Shown here piece by piece: positions 56,223-64,000 of a stretch of DNA of 64,000 nucleotides. The stretch is from Planococcus shenhongbingii. Lineage in GTDB: Bacteria > Bacillota > Bacilli > Bacillales_A > Planococcaceae. The DNA is taken from assembly GCF_030413635.1 (NCBI RefSeq), contig NZ_CP129235.1, positions 2,480,001 through 2,544,000 on the forward strand. Reading direction: 5' to 3'. The notes below the pieces were generated by a model, which had not been told where the DNA came from, did no database searches, and worked only from the letters and a program-made list of their open reading frames with translations. Positions within the stretch are counted from its first letter, which is position 1. The number at the start of each line of letters is the position of its first letter. Position numbers and translations under genes: made by a program.

Positions 56223-56942
56223 CTACATATGCCATCCTCCATTGATATGAAGAGTTTGACCTGTCATATAATCCGCTTTGCCGCCTACCAGAAATTCGAC
56301 TGCATTTGCTATGTCTTGGCAAGTGCCCAGCCCCAGCGGTATTTCTTCTGCAATAGCCAAAAGCTCTTCATTGTCAAAAGCGTTATTCATTTTCGTTTGG
56401 ATAAAGCCTGGAGCAATTGCATTAACACGTGTTCCTGACGCCGCCATTTCCTTGGCATAAGCTTTCACAAATGCTGTTTGTGCCCCTTTGACTGACGAAT
56501 ACATCGTCTCAAGCGCCGCTCCGGTTTGCCCCCAGATTGATGTGATAAAGACAACATACGTCTTCTGGTGGCGGTGGAAGTATGGAGAAATCAATTTGAT
56601 AGCGGCGACAGGATTTCGGACATGGACACGCCATAACGCATCCATCTCCTCTTCAGATGTATCTATCAGCATTTTCAAAAGTGCATGGCCGCTTGCTACT
56701 ACGATGCAGGAGGCATCATAGACATTTTCGGCGACTTTTCGGGCTCCGTCCGGCTGGCTAAAATCAGCCTGGATGCCAATGAATTCCTGGTATGGATATT
56801 TTGCTTCTAATTTTCCAGTAAGCTCCGCAACCGGATTGGTATTCCAGTGAAGATAAAGCGACCAGCCGGTTTCGGCCAGCTGCTGGGCTATCGCTTCTCC
56901 GATTTCTCCTGAAGCGCCCAAAATTACTGCAAATCGTTTCAC
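56223..56942 (-). CDS. ymfI: Short-chain dehydrogenase YmfI (EF-P 5-aminopentanone reductase type)
   Basis: The protein has 239 residues. Rossmann start VILGASGEIGEAIAQQLAETG, catalytic Ser-Tyr-Lys with Y and K in MYSSVKGAQTAFVKAYAKE, and C-terminal GQTLHINGGWHM. In B. subtilis YmfI reduces the 5-aminopentanone group attached to elongation factor P. It overlaps ymfH by four bases. Confidence 0.92.
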   Translation of the reverse strand: MKRFAVILGASGEIGEAIAQQLAETGWSLYLHWNTNPVAELTGKLEAKYPYQEFIGIQADFSQPDGARKVAENVYDASCIVVASGHALLKMLIDTSEEEMDALWRVHVRNPVAAIKLISPYFHRHQKTYVVFITSIWGQTGAALETMYSSVKGAQTAFVKAYAKEMAASGTRVNAIAPGFIQTKMNNAFDNEELLAIAEEIPLGLGTCQDIANAVEFLVGGKADYMTGQTLHINGGWHM

Positions 56943-58249
56943 ACAGTTTCCTTCTTAGGAGGCACGATGGTAAAGACAGAACGCTGGCTGTCCAGACTGG
57001 CCGTAGCAAAAGCGGCTTGCAAATCAGGAACTTCTAAAGCTTCAAGGAAAGGCACCACATCGAAAAGATTCATTTGGTTGAACGTGTAGCGTGTAAACTG
57101 ATTGGCAATATACTCAGGCGAATTCAAGGCTCTTAAGAAAAAGCCGATCTTTTTCCGGCGCACGCGGTCCAGGTCTGCCTGGCCAAATGGCCATTTTTCT
57201 ATCGCTGCATCCAATGTATGCTGGATTTCTTTGGCCAGAACTTCAGGTTCAGACGTATCGGATCCAATCAATGCATAACCAAAGCCATTTTCCAGCGAGT
57301 AATCAAACGAATACGATTCATCAATCCAGCCATTTTCATAAGCACGGTGATAAAAATCGGAAGTACGCCCGAATAATAATTCGAAAGCCAATTGTGATGC
57401 CAATTCATGTTTGAGCATCGGAGTGCCGGATAAATTCAAAACCTCGGGTTTGATGCCTACAAATACTTTCGGTTTTTGAACACTCATTTCCAATGTCCGT
57501 TCTTTGATTGCCGCTTCAATTGGCTCTTCCGGATAAATCCGTTTGATTTCTTTCGGCTCTTCAAACGTTTTTTGGCTTTGGTTTGTTCTGATAAAATCCA
57601 TCATGCTTTCCGGCTCAACCGCTCCAACGACGAACAAGACCATATTCGAAGGATGATAGAACGTGTTATAGCAAGTATATAAATGCTCTGCCGTGATTTC
57701 CTGGATTGAATCGACTGTTCCGGCAATATCGATTTTCACCGGATGGTTTTTATACAGGTTCTCGATCATGCCAAAGTACAGGCGCCAGTCCGGCTGATCG
57801 TCGTACATCGTAATTTCCTGTGCGATGATCCCTTTTTCTTTTTCGACTGTCTTTTCAGTAAAATATGGACTTTGAACGAAATCCAACAAAGTTCCGACAT
57901 TTTCAGTAATTTGATCGGTTGCCGAGAATAAATAAGCCGTCCGTGTAAAAGAAGTGAACGCATTCGCAGAAGCGCCTTGTTTGCTAAACTGCTGGAATAC
58001 ATCGCCGTCTTCTTTTTCAAACATTTTATGCTCAAGGAAATGAGCAATGCCATCCGGTACTTTGACTGGTTCCTGCCCGCCAAATGGAACAAAATGATTG
58101 TCGATTGAACCGTATTTAGTGGTGAATGTCGCAAAAGTTTTCGAGAATCCTTTTTTCGGTAAGATATAAACTTCCAGCCCGTTAGGCAATTGCTCCTGAT
58201 AAAGTGTTTCATCCAATTGATCAAAATGTACTTTATTCAACTGAATCAT
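56939..58249 (-). CDS. ymfH: M16 zinc metallopeptidase YmfH
   Basis: The protein has 436 residues. The inverted zinc motif HxxEH appears as HFLEHKMFE near residue 71, with the downstream Glu in KEKGIIAQEITMYDDQP. It is the catalytic partner of YmfF. Cytosolic, no signal peptide. Start overlaps ymfF by 17 bases. Confidence 0.93.
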   Translation of the reverse strand: MIQLNKVHFDQLDETLYQEQLPNGLEVYILPKKGFSKTFATFTTKYGSIDNHFVPFGGQEPVKVPDGIAHFLEHKMFEKEDGDVFQQFSKQGASANAFTSFTRTAYLFSATDQITENVGTLLDFVQSPYFTEKTVEKEKGIIAQEITMYDDQPDWRLYFGMIENLYKNHPVKIDIAGTVDSIQEITAEHLYTCYNTFYHPSNMVLFVVGAVEPESMMDFIRTNQSQKTFEEPKEIKRIYPEEPIEAAIKERTLEMSVQKPKVFVGIKPEVLNLSGTPMLKHELASQLAFELLFGRTSDFYHRAYENGWIDESYSFDYSLENGFGYALIGSDTSEPEVLAKEIQHTLDAAIEKWPFGQADLDRVRRKKIGFFLRALNSPEYIANQFTRYTFNQMNLFDVVPFLEALEVPDLQAAFATASLDSQRSVFTIVPPKKETV

Positions 58250-59507
58250 CCTCCTTGCCTGATAGGAAGTAAGTCATTTCCAATGATAATTGCTGTGCAG
58301 CCTGTGCAATATCCTCTTTGGTGATGCTCTTCCATTTGCTGATTAAATAATCCGGTTCAAATGAATCCGTCAATTCCATGTACTGGTCATAGATATCAAT
58401 CTGGCCCCTTGCTGAATCCAGTGCTTCTCTCAATTGATTGATCAGCAATGCTTTTGTCTGTTCCAGTTCCGTATCGGAAATATTGCCTTTTTTCACTTCT
58501 TCCAATTGCTCAAGAACAAGTTTAACTGCCTTTTCTTCCAATTTGGAATCAATGCCTGCAAGTACGAACATCAAGCCAAACTGGGAAGCGTACGAGCTGG
58601 ATACATAATAAGCCATGCTCTCTTTTTCGCGTATATTGACGAACAGTTTGGAATGCGCATAACCGCCGAGAATCCCGTTCATCAACTGCATAACTGGAAA
58701 CTTCTCATCATAGAATGTAATCGGGGTAAAGAAAGCCATATGAAGCTTTCCTTGTTTCATATCTTCATATTCAACAACCCGTGATTGAGCCGGCTGCACC
58801 AACTCTACTGATGGTGCATCAATGGACTTTTCCCGGTCTTTGAAATGGAAAAATTCTTTTATATACGCTGCAATCGTCTCCGACTGAATATCTCCAACTG
58901 CATAAATCTCAATTTCGTTGTCATCGATCATTGCTTGATATTCCTCGAGCAGCTTTTCGTTTGTCACCCGCTCTACTTCTTCAAGAGTTCCATTCGCTTG
59001 AATGGAAGCCGGATGTTCAGGAAGCGTCAGTTCCATCATCCGCTGCTGGGCATAACGCGTCTTCTCATCAAAAATGGATTCGATGCGCTGTTTGACCGCT
59101 TCTTTTTCACGGTTAAAAATGGTTTCTTTAAACAGCCCATTTTCAAAATTCGGTTTAAACAATACGATGTACATTAAGTTCAGAACTTTTTCGAGTACAC
59201 CTTCTTCAGACAAATACTGGTCGTTCACCGTTTCCACATTCAATGTCACAATATGCTCATTGCCCCGTTTAGAAGAATCTATGTACAGAGACGTGCCGTA
59301 TAAATCATCAAGCACCATGCGAAGCGCAGTATGAGAAGGGTACACTTCATTGCTGTGCTGCAGGACATTCGCCAGAATCGACCGGGCAGACGCCTTTTCT
59401 TTTGTTAATTTATCTTTAAATTTCAACGAAAAATTTATCGTTTTGAATTGCGTCGTTTCGTTAACATGCACATTGACGCCTTTTGCAATACTAGTTGTTT
59501 GAAACAT
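58233..59507 (-). CDS. ymfF: M16-like protein YmfF, non-catalytic partner
   Basis: The protein has 424 residues with the M16 fold throughout (LKFKDKLTKEKASARSILANVLQHS and MELTDSFEPDYLISKWKSI). The zinc motif HxxEH is missing at the expected place (NVLQHSNEV), which is the rule for the inactive partner of the pair. It is the first gene of ymfF-ymfH-ymfI. Confidence 0.92.
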   Translation of the reverse strand: MFQTTSIAKGVNVHVNETTQFKTINFSLKFKDKLTKEKASARSILANVLQHSNEVYPSHTALRMVLDDLYGTSLYIDSSKRGNEHIVTLNVETVNDQYLSEEGVLEKVLNLMYIVLFKPNFENGLFKETIFNREKEAVKQRIESIFDEKTRYAQQRMMELTLPEHPASIQANGTLEEVERVTNEKLLEEYQAMIDDNEIEIYAVGDIQSETIAAYIKEFFHFKDREKSIDAPSVELVQPAQSRVVEYEDMKQGKLHMAFFTPITFYDEKFPVMQLMNGILGGYAHSKLFVNIREKESMAYYVSSSYASQFGLMFVLAGIDSKLEEKAVKLVLEQLEEVKKGNISDTELEQTKALLINQLREALDSARGQIDIYDQYMELTDSFEPDYLISKWKSITKEDIAQAAQQLSLEMTYFLSGKEDDSVE

Positions 59508-59538
59508 ATGGAAATCCCCTCTCTTCGTTCATAGTCTA

Positions 59539-59568
59539 ACTATACCGAACCTTTTCGGCTAAATGCAA
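59539..59568 (-). promoter_or_regulatory. Candidate promoter of the ymfF operon
   Basis: On the minus strand TTGCAT (59563-59568), 18 nt and TATAGT (59539-59544), next to the end of the repeat cluster. Confidence 0.45.
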
Positions 59569-59573
59569 ATAAT

Positions 59574-60085
59574 GAAAAGCGGAAACGGCCGTTCAGCTCC
59601 GAAAGGCATAAGACGGATTGGCGAAGCGGCGATTTTTGCCGCACAGCCAAGACGGCTTATGACCCGAGGAGTTGGCCGGTGCAGCTGGACAATAAGAAAA
59701 GCGGAAGTGCCCGTCTAGTTCCGACAAGCGCTGGAGGCCTCGTCGGTAATGGCGTCTTTTGCCATTGCTGGCGAGGCTGAAGCGACTCGAGGAACTGGGC
59801 ACTGTAGCTAGACACGAAAAGCGCAGGTGGCCATCTAGCCCGACAAGCGCTGGAGGGTTTGGCAGGAATGGCGTACTTGGCCATTCAGGACAAGACCGAA
59901 GCGACCTCGAGGGGCTGGCCGCCGGAGCTAGACACGAAAAGCGCAGGTGGCCATCTAGCCCCGACAAGCGCTGGAGGGTTTGGCATGAATGGCGTACTTG
60001 GCCATTCAGGACAAGACCGAAGCGACCTCGAGGGGCTGGCCGCCGGAGCTAGACACGAAAAGCGGAAACGGCCGTTCAGCTTTCC
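59574..60085. repeat. Tandem array of four about 120-bp structured repeats
   Basis: Units begin with GAAAAGCG at 59574, 59696, 59816 and 59936 (spacing 122, 120 and 120 bp), and a truncated unit begins at 60057. Units 3 and 4 are almost identical. Each has an outer stem joining start and end (for example GTGCCC...AGTTCC with GGAACT...GGGCAC in unit 2) and an inner hairpin (GCGGC/GCCGC, AATGGC/GCCATT, GAATGGC/GCCATTC). Stems change in both arms between units. The array lies between the nupQ terminator and the ymfF promoter. No gene is seen; short frames inside are artefacts. Confidence 0.88.
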
Positions 60086-60090
60086 AGGCA

Positions 60091-60131
60091 AAACAAAAAA
60101 GAGCCGTCGAAACGGCTCTTTTTTGTTTTCT
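60091..60131. terminator. Terminator after nupQ
   Basis: AAAACAAAAAAGAGCCGT pairs with ACGGCTCTTTTTTGTTTT, strongly bidirectional, ending at the nupQ stop. Confidence 0.85.
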
Positions 60132-61090
60132 TATCGCTGTCCTTTGATGTACGGAATTCCGTTCGCTTTAGGCGCATTGGCACGGCCAATGAAGCCTGCT
60201 AAAGCCAGGATTGTCAGTACGTATGGAAGAATCAGCAGGAAAACATTCGGAATGTCTTGGATATAAGGGATGGATGGTCCAACAATACTCAATGATTGGG
60301 CGAAGCCGAAGAACAAAGCTGCCCCCATGGCGCCCAGCGGATGCCATTTCCCAAAGATCATGGCTGCAAGAGCCATAAATCCTTGTCCATTGATCGTCGC
60401 ATGTCCAAAGTCTCCAGAAATCGTCTGTGCATAAATGGCTCCGCCAATACCGGCTAAAGCACCGGATATCATAACTGCGACATAACGCATTCTCGCAACA
60501 TTGATGCCCATTGTGTCTGCAGCCATCGGGTGTTCTCCAACAGAACGCAAACGTAAGCCGAATGGCGTCTTATAAATGACAAACCAAGCAAGAATTGCTA
60601 TGGCAATTGCCAGGATGGACGTATTGTAAACCGAACTGAAGAACATTGGCCCGATGACCGGAATATCCGACAATACCGGAATATCATAGCGCCCAAAACG
60701 TTCTGTAATAAAATCGGTCTGGCCTTTGCCAAATATTTTTTTAACCAAGTATATAGCTAAAGCAATCGCCAATAAGTTTATGGCTACCCCAGAGACAGTT
60801 TGATCCGCACGGAAAGAAATAGAAGCGACCGCATGGACCAGCGACAACAATAATGCAGCAATCATAGCTGCTACCAATGCAAGCCACGGAGTCGCATTGC
60901 CGAACGTATCTGCATAAAACAAGTTAAACAAAATCCCCACAAATGCACCGATAACCATCAACCCTTCGAGGCCGATATTGATTACACCCGATCTTTCGGA
61001 AAACACGCCACCGATTGCTGTTAGGATAAGCGGGGCTGCATAAAATATCGCTGAAGGAACGATGAAATACAAAACTTCCAAGAAACTCAT
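60131..61090 (-). CDS. nupQ: ABC transporter permease, nucleoside type
   Basis: The protein has 319 residues with eight to ten membrane helices. INIGLEGLMVIGAFVGI and the cytosolic loop FGLRLRSVGEHPMAADTMGINVARMRYVAVMISGALAGIGGA are the family signature (BPD_transp_2, YufQ/NupQ type). It forms the channel with NupP. Likely substrate guanosine or other nucleosides by analogy with B. subtilis nupNOPQ. Confidence 0.92.
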   Translation of the reverse strand: MSFLEVLYFIVPSAIFYAAPLILTAIGGVFSERSGVINIGLEGLMVIGAFVGILFNLFYADTFGNATPWLALVAAMIAALLLSLVHAVASISFRADQTVSGVAINLLAIALAIYLVKKIFGKGQTDFITERFGRYDIPVLSDIPVIGPMFFSSVYNTSILAIAIAILAWFVIYKTPFGLRLRSVGEHPMAADTMGINVARMRYVAVMISGALAGIGGAIYAQTISGDFGHATINGQGFMALAAMIFGKWHPLGAMGAALFFGFAQSLSIVGPSIPYIQDIPNVFLLILPYVLTILALAGFIGRANAPKANGIPYIKGQR

Positions 61091-61091
61091 A

Positions 61092-62138
61092 TTACTTCGC
61101 CTCCTTCTTCTTAGCTGCGCGCAGCAGGAATAAGCGGATTACATAACCTGATGCTACAAAGAAAATAATAACGGCAATAACGATTTCAACGATTTCAAGC
61201 GGGATGCCCGCAGCATTCGGCATATTCAAAGCACCGTATTTTAAAGAACCAAATAGCGTTGCACCGAAAATAACACCAAGCGGCGTATTCATCCCAAGCA
61301 AGGCAACCGCAATACCATCAAATCCGATTCCCGTAAACCCGGCTTTTGATGACACATACTCAAACGTTCCAAGAGCTTCCATCGCTCCGCCAAGACCGGC
61401 AAAAGCGCCCGAAATAACCATAGCCAAAATGATGTTTTTATTCACATTCATGCCGGCATACTTTGAAGCGTTTTGGTTAAATCCTACCGCTTTCAATTCA
61501 AAGCCCAATGTTGTTTTCTCTAATATAAACCACATGACTCCCACCATTAATAAAGCAATAATGATACCGTAATGAAGGCGGGAAAATTCAGTCAAGTTCT
61601 GAAAAAATTCAGAGCGCAACGATGCACTGGCAAAGATCGATTCTGTACGGTCTCCACCGCCAGAAACAGTTTTAATCAGCGCATTTGTCACGTGAAGGGC
61701 GATATAGTTCATCATGATGGTGACGATAACTTCGTGCACATGAAATTTCGCTTTCAATAAACCAGGTACGAATCCCCACAACGCACCAGCTGCAGCTGCA
61801 GCTAAAATTGCCAAAGGCAAATGAATGATTTTTGGCAATTCAACAGCTACTCCAACATAGGCAGCTGCAAACCAGCCTACAATCAATTGCCCTTCTACAC
61901 CGATATTGAACAATCCGGAACGAAAAGCAAATGCCACTGCTAAACCGGCTAATAGGTAAGGCGTAATTTGACGCAAGGTTTCCCCAATTGTATACATGTC
62001 ACCAAAAATCCCATTCCAAAGGGCTGCATAACCAATTACCGGATTGTATCCACTAATGAGCATGATAATTGCCCCAACAAGCAATCCGAGAATTACTGAA
62101 ATGACGGGGACCAGAATATTTGTTGCTCTAATCGACAT
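61092..62138 (-). CDS. nupP: ABC transporter permease, nucleoside type
   Basis: The protein has 348 residues with about nine membrane helices. FRSGLFNIGVEGQLIVGWF and the loop LGFELKAVGFNQNASKYAGMNVNKNIILAMVISGAFAGLGGAM match NupP/YufP. It is one base from nupQ and overlaps the ATPase gene by 11 bases, so the operon is tightly coupled. Confidence 0.93.
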   Translation of the reverse strand: MSIRATNILVPVISVILGLLVGAIIMLISGYNPVIGYAALWNGIFGDMYTIGETLRQITPYLLAGLAVAFAFRSGLFNIGVEGQLIVGWFAAAYVGVAVELPKIIHLPLAILAAAAAGALWGFVPGLLKAKFHVHEVIVTIMMNYIALHVTNALIKTVSGGGDRTESIFASASLRSEFFQNLTEFSRLHYGIIIALLMVGVMWFILEKTTLGFELKAVGFNQNASKYAGMNVNKNIILAMVISGAFAGLGGAMEALGTFEYVSSKAGFTGIGFDGIAVALLGMNTPLGVIFGATLFGSLKYGALNMPNAAGIPLEIVEIVIAVIIFFVASGYVIRLFLLRAAKKKEAK

Positions 62139-63690
62139 GCTGATCCTCCTTTACGCTATTTTCTTTTAGATTATCCTTTGAACGAACATGATGGCCGGCC
62201 ATCAATAAGCCAAGTTCTTGTTCTGTTGTTTCTTCCGGAGTGACGATATCGACTATTTCGCCGTCATGAATAACAGCAATTCGGTCTGACACATTCATGA
62301 CTTCATCCAATTCAAATGAAATCAACAGAACCGCTTTTCCGTTATCCCGCTGCTCAATCAAACGGCTATGGATAAATTCAATGGCTCCAACGTCCAAGCC
62401 GCGTGTAGGCAAGGCGGCAATCAATAACTCTGGATTACGGTCCACTTCACGACCGATTATGGCTTTTTGCTGATTTCCTCCAGATAAAGCGCGTGCCGGT
62501 TCATGCGGCCCTTGTGTGCGGACGTCATAAGCCTCGATAATATCCTTCGCTTTTTGATCAATTTTGTCGTAATCAATGATTCCGGATTTCGAAATTGGAG
62601 ATCCGTAATAAGTCTGCAACGAGATATTATGGCCAATTGGGAAATCCAGCACCAAGCCATGTTTATGGCGGTCTTGCGGTATATGCCCAACTCCCGCTTC
62701 GGTAACTTTTCGGGGTTTTAAATTTGTAATATTTTTCCCGTGTATTGAGATGATTCCATTTTTGACTTTGCGAAGTCCCGTAATTGCTTCAATTAGTTCT
62801 GTTTGGCCATTTCCATCGATTCCTGCAATTCCGACAATTTCACCTTGGCGGACGGATAAACTCAAGTTTTTCACTTTATCTACTCCGCGGTAATCTTCTA
62901 CCACCAAATCTTTAATATCCAAAATCACATCTTTTGGAGTTGCCGCTTTTTTCACAGTTTTAAATTCTACTTGGCGGCCAACCATCAGTGAAGCCAGCTC
63001 AGCTGGATTCGTTTCAGAAGTAATGACCGTTCCGACACCCTTCCCTTTACGGATAACCGTTACCCGGTCAGAAACATCCATGATTTCTTTTAATTTATGG
63101 GTGATTAAAATAATCGATTTGCCTTCTGCAATCAAGCGTTTCATGATCTGGATCAACTCGACGATTTCCTGCGGCGTCAATGAAGCTGTCGGTTCGTCGA
63201 AAATCAGGATTTCAGCGCCTCTGTACAATGTTTTCAGGATTTCCACGCGCTGCTGCATCCCAACTGAAATATCTTCAATAATGGCATGTGGATCAACGTT
63301 TAATCCATACTGTTCCGATACTTCCTGAACCCGTCTGGCCGCATCTTTTTTATTTGTGATGCCGAATTTTGTAGGCTCACTTCCCAGAATAATGTTTTCG
63401 GTTACCGAGAAATTCTCGACAAGCATAAAGTGCTGGTGCACCATTCCGATTCCCAAGTCATTGGCGACGTTAGGATCTGTGATATCGACTTTTTTTCCGC
63501 GCACACGAATTTCCCCGCCATCCGGCTGGTACAAACCGAAAAGAACGTTCATCAATGTTGACTTGCCTGCTCCGTTTTCCCCAAGCAATGCGTGAATTTC
63601 ACCCTTTTTCAACTGCAGAGTGATATTGTCATTGGCGACAAAATTCCCGAATACTTTACGGATATTGAGCATTTCGATTACATATTCCAC
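62128..63690 (-). CDS. nupO: ABC transporter ATP-binding protein with two ATPase domains, nucleoside type
   Basis: The protein has 520 residues from GTG63690 (AAGGAG upstream); upstream in-frame codons lack a ribosome site and read as AT-rich leader. First domain: Walker A GENGAGKST, signature ISVGMQQRVEIL, Walker B ILIFDEPTASL. Second domain: GIDGNGQTEL, ALSGGNQQKAIIGREVD; its Walker A lacks the Lys, usual for the second domain of this sugar/nucleoside class. Confidence 0.95.
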   Translation of the reverse strand: MEYVIEMLNIRKVFGNFVANDNITLQLKKGEIHALLGENGAGKSTLMNVLFGLYQPDGGEIRVRGKKVDITDPNVANDLGIGMVHQHFMLVENFSVTENIILGSEPTKFGITNKKDAARRVQEVSEQYGLNVDPHAIIEDISVGMQQRVEILKTLYRGAEILIFDEPTASLTPQEIVELIQIMKRLIAEGKSIILITHKLKEIMDVSDRVTVIRKGKGVGTVITSETNPAELASLMVGRQVEFKTVKKAATPKDVILDIKDLVVEDYRGVDKVKNLSLSVRQGEIVGIAGIDGNGQTELIEAITGLRKVKNGIISIHGKNITNLKPRKVTEAGVGHIPQDRHKHGLVLDFPIGHNISLQTYYGSPISKSGIIDYDKIDQKAKDIIEAYDVRTQGPHEPARALSGGNQQKAIIGREVDRNPELLIAALPTRGLDVGAIEFIHSRLIEQRDNGKAVLLISFELDEVMNVSDRIAVIHDGEIVDIVTPEETTEQELGLLMAGHHVRSKDNLKENSVKEDQHVD

Positions 63691-63798
63691 TGTTTTCACT
63701 CCTTCGAAAACTGCTGACTTCTTTTTTTTAAGTAATACAGGAAAGGTTTTTATTACTAAAAACCTTTCATCTATTACTAATTTTCTAAAAATAGACGT

Positions 63799-63838
63799 AA
63801 AAAAAATCATAAAGACCGGATAGCCCGGTCTTTATGAT
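63799..63838 (-). terminator. Terminator between the BMP lipoprotein gene and nupO
   Basis: ATCATAAAGACCGG (63806-63819) pairs with CCGGTCTTTATGAT (63825-63838) with a U-run on the minus strand. It would make binding-protein mRNA more abundant than transporter mRNA. Confidence 0.8.
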
Positions 63839-63914
63839 GACCGTATCAACATATGTTTTATCACGATTGATTCAACTGACAATCAACGAGAATGCCCCAC
63901 TGATCAAGTTTTTC

Positions 63915-64000
63915 TTATTCAGACAAAGTTTCTGGCACTTTGATTTCGCCGCTGGCAATTTTCTCTTTGTATTCTTCGATTTTAGCCATCACGTCTTCAG
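63915..64000 (-). CDS. nupN: BMP-family nucleoside-binding lipoprotein, C-terminal end only
   Basis: Only 28 codons are inside the window. They read EDVMAKIEEYKEKIASGEIKVPETLSE and a stop, the usual end of BMP/PnrA-type binding proteins. The gene continues beyond the window; the lipobox cannot be seen. Order binding protein, ATPase, two permeases matches nupNOPQ. Confidence 0.8.
   Translation of the reverse strand, partial: EDVMAKIEEYKEKIASGEIKVPETLSE

Noticed and set aside
59574-60085. CRISPR array
   Set aside because: Units are about 120 bp and vary along their length; there is no short constant repeat alternating with unique spacers and no cas gene.
59593-60266. Coding sequences in the repeat cluster
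   Set aside because: Overlapping frames on both strands repeat with the DNA unit and end at random; no ribosome sites.

Overview
The window looks like a chromosomal segment of a non-sporulating, low-to-moderate-GC member of the Bacillales, most likely Planococcus or a close relative in the Planococcaceae. The right two thirds follow the Bacillus subtilis order: yneF, tkt, ynzC-yneB-yneA, lexA, glnA-glnR, ynbB, hfq-miaA, mutL-mutS, ymcA-miaB, ymdB-rny, recA, cinA-pgsA, rodZ, ymfK/I/H/F, then a nucleoside ABC transporter. The sporulation genes found in this neighbourhood in B. subtilis (cotE between ymcA and mutS, spoVS near ymdB) are absent, which fits a non-sporeformer. No rRNA, tRNA, intact insertion sequence, prophage or CRISPR array was seen.

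Region by region. 1-2.7 kb: an opal-interrupted thioredoxin-fold gene, two small membrane proteins and guaC. 2.7-13.1 kb: an accessory carbon-catabolism island on the minus strand. It holds a sorbitol-type PTS (gutM-srlA-srlE-srlB), a DRL-like/SAF oxidoreductase, a complete acetoin-dehydrogenase-type 2-oxo-acid dehydrogenase complex (E1a, E1b, E2, E3) and a SorC-family regulator. The two operons share a near-identical 27-bp palindromic operator next to their promoters, and the PTS promoter also carries a cre site. 13.2-20 kb: dcyD, a GrdB/PrdB-family gene with an in-frame UGA, T-box-controlled proS and a HAD-NUDIX pair. 20-24.9 kb: thiolase, HMG-CoA lyase, an alpha/beta hydrolase and small genes. 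24.9-45.8 kb: core genes including the SOS cluster, the glutamine regulon, hfq/miaA, glpD and mutLS. 45.9-64 kb: structured repeats, miaB/ymcA, rny, recA, pgsA, the ymf peptidase genes, a second repeat cluster and the nup ABC transporter.

Three things stand out. (1) Two unrelated genes, a thioredoxin-like protein (UGA at 137-139) and a glycine/betaine/D-proline reductase B-type protein (UGA at 15312-15314), each have UGA at the expected redox residue. Each UGA is followed 25-26 nt later by a bacterial SECIS-like hairpin with G in the first two loop positions. Together they argue for active selenocysteine incorporation. (2) The PTS / DRL-like / acetoin-dehydrogenase-like island can be read as a pathway that takes up 2-C-methyl-D-erythritol as MEP, converts it to 1-deoxy-D-xylulose 5-phosphate, and cleaves that acyloin to acetyl-CoA and glyceraldehyde 3-phosphate. 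This is inference, but it is chemically coherent and testable. (3) Two clusters of a roughly 120-bp repeat show compensatory base changes between copies, in both an outer and an inner stem, which indicates selection on a folded RNA or DNA.

All calls come from reading the sequence and from memory of the families. No database search was run.
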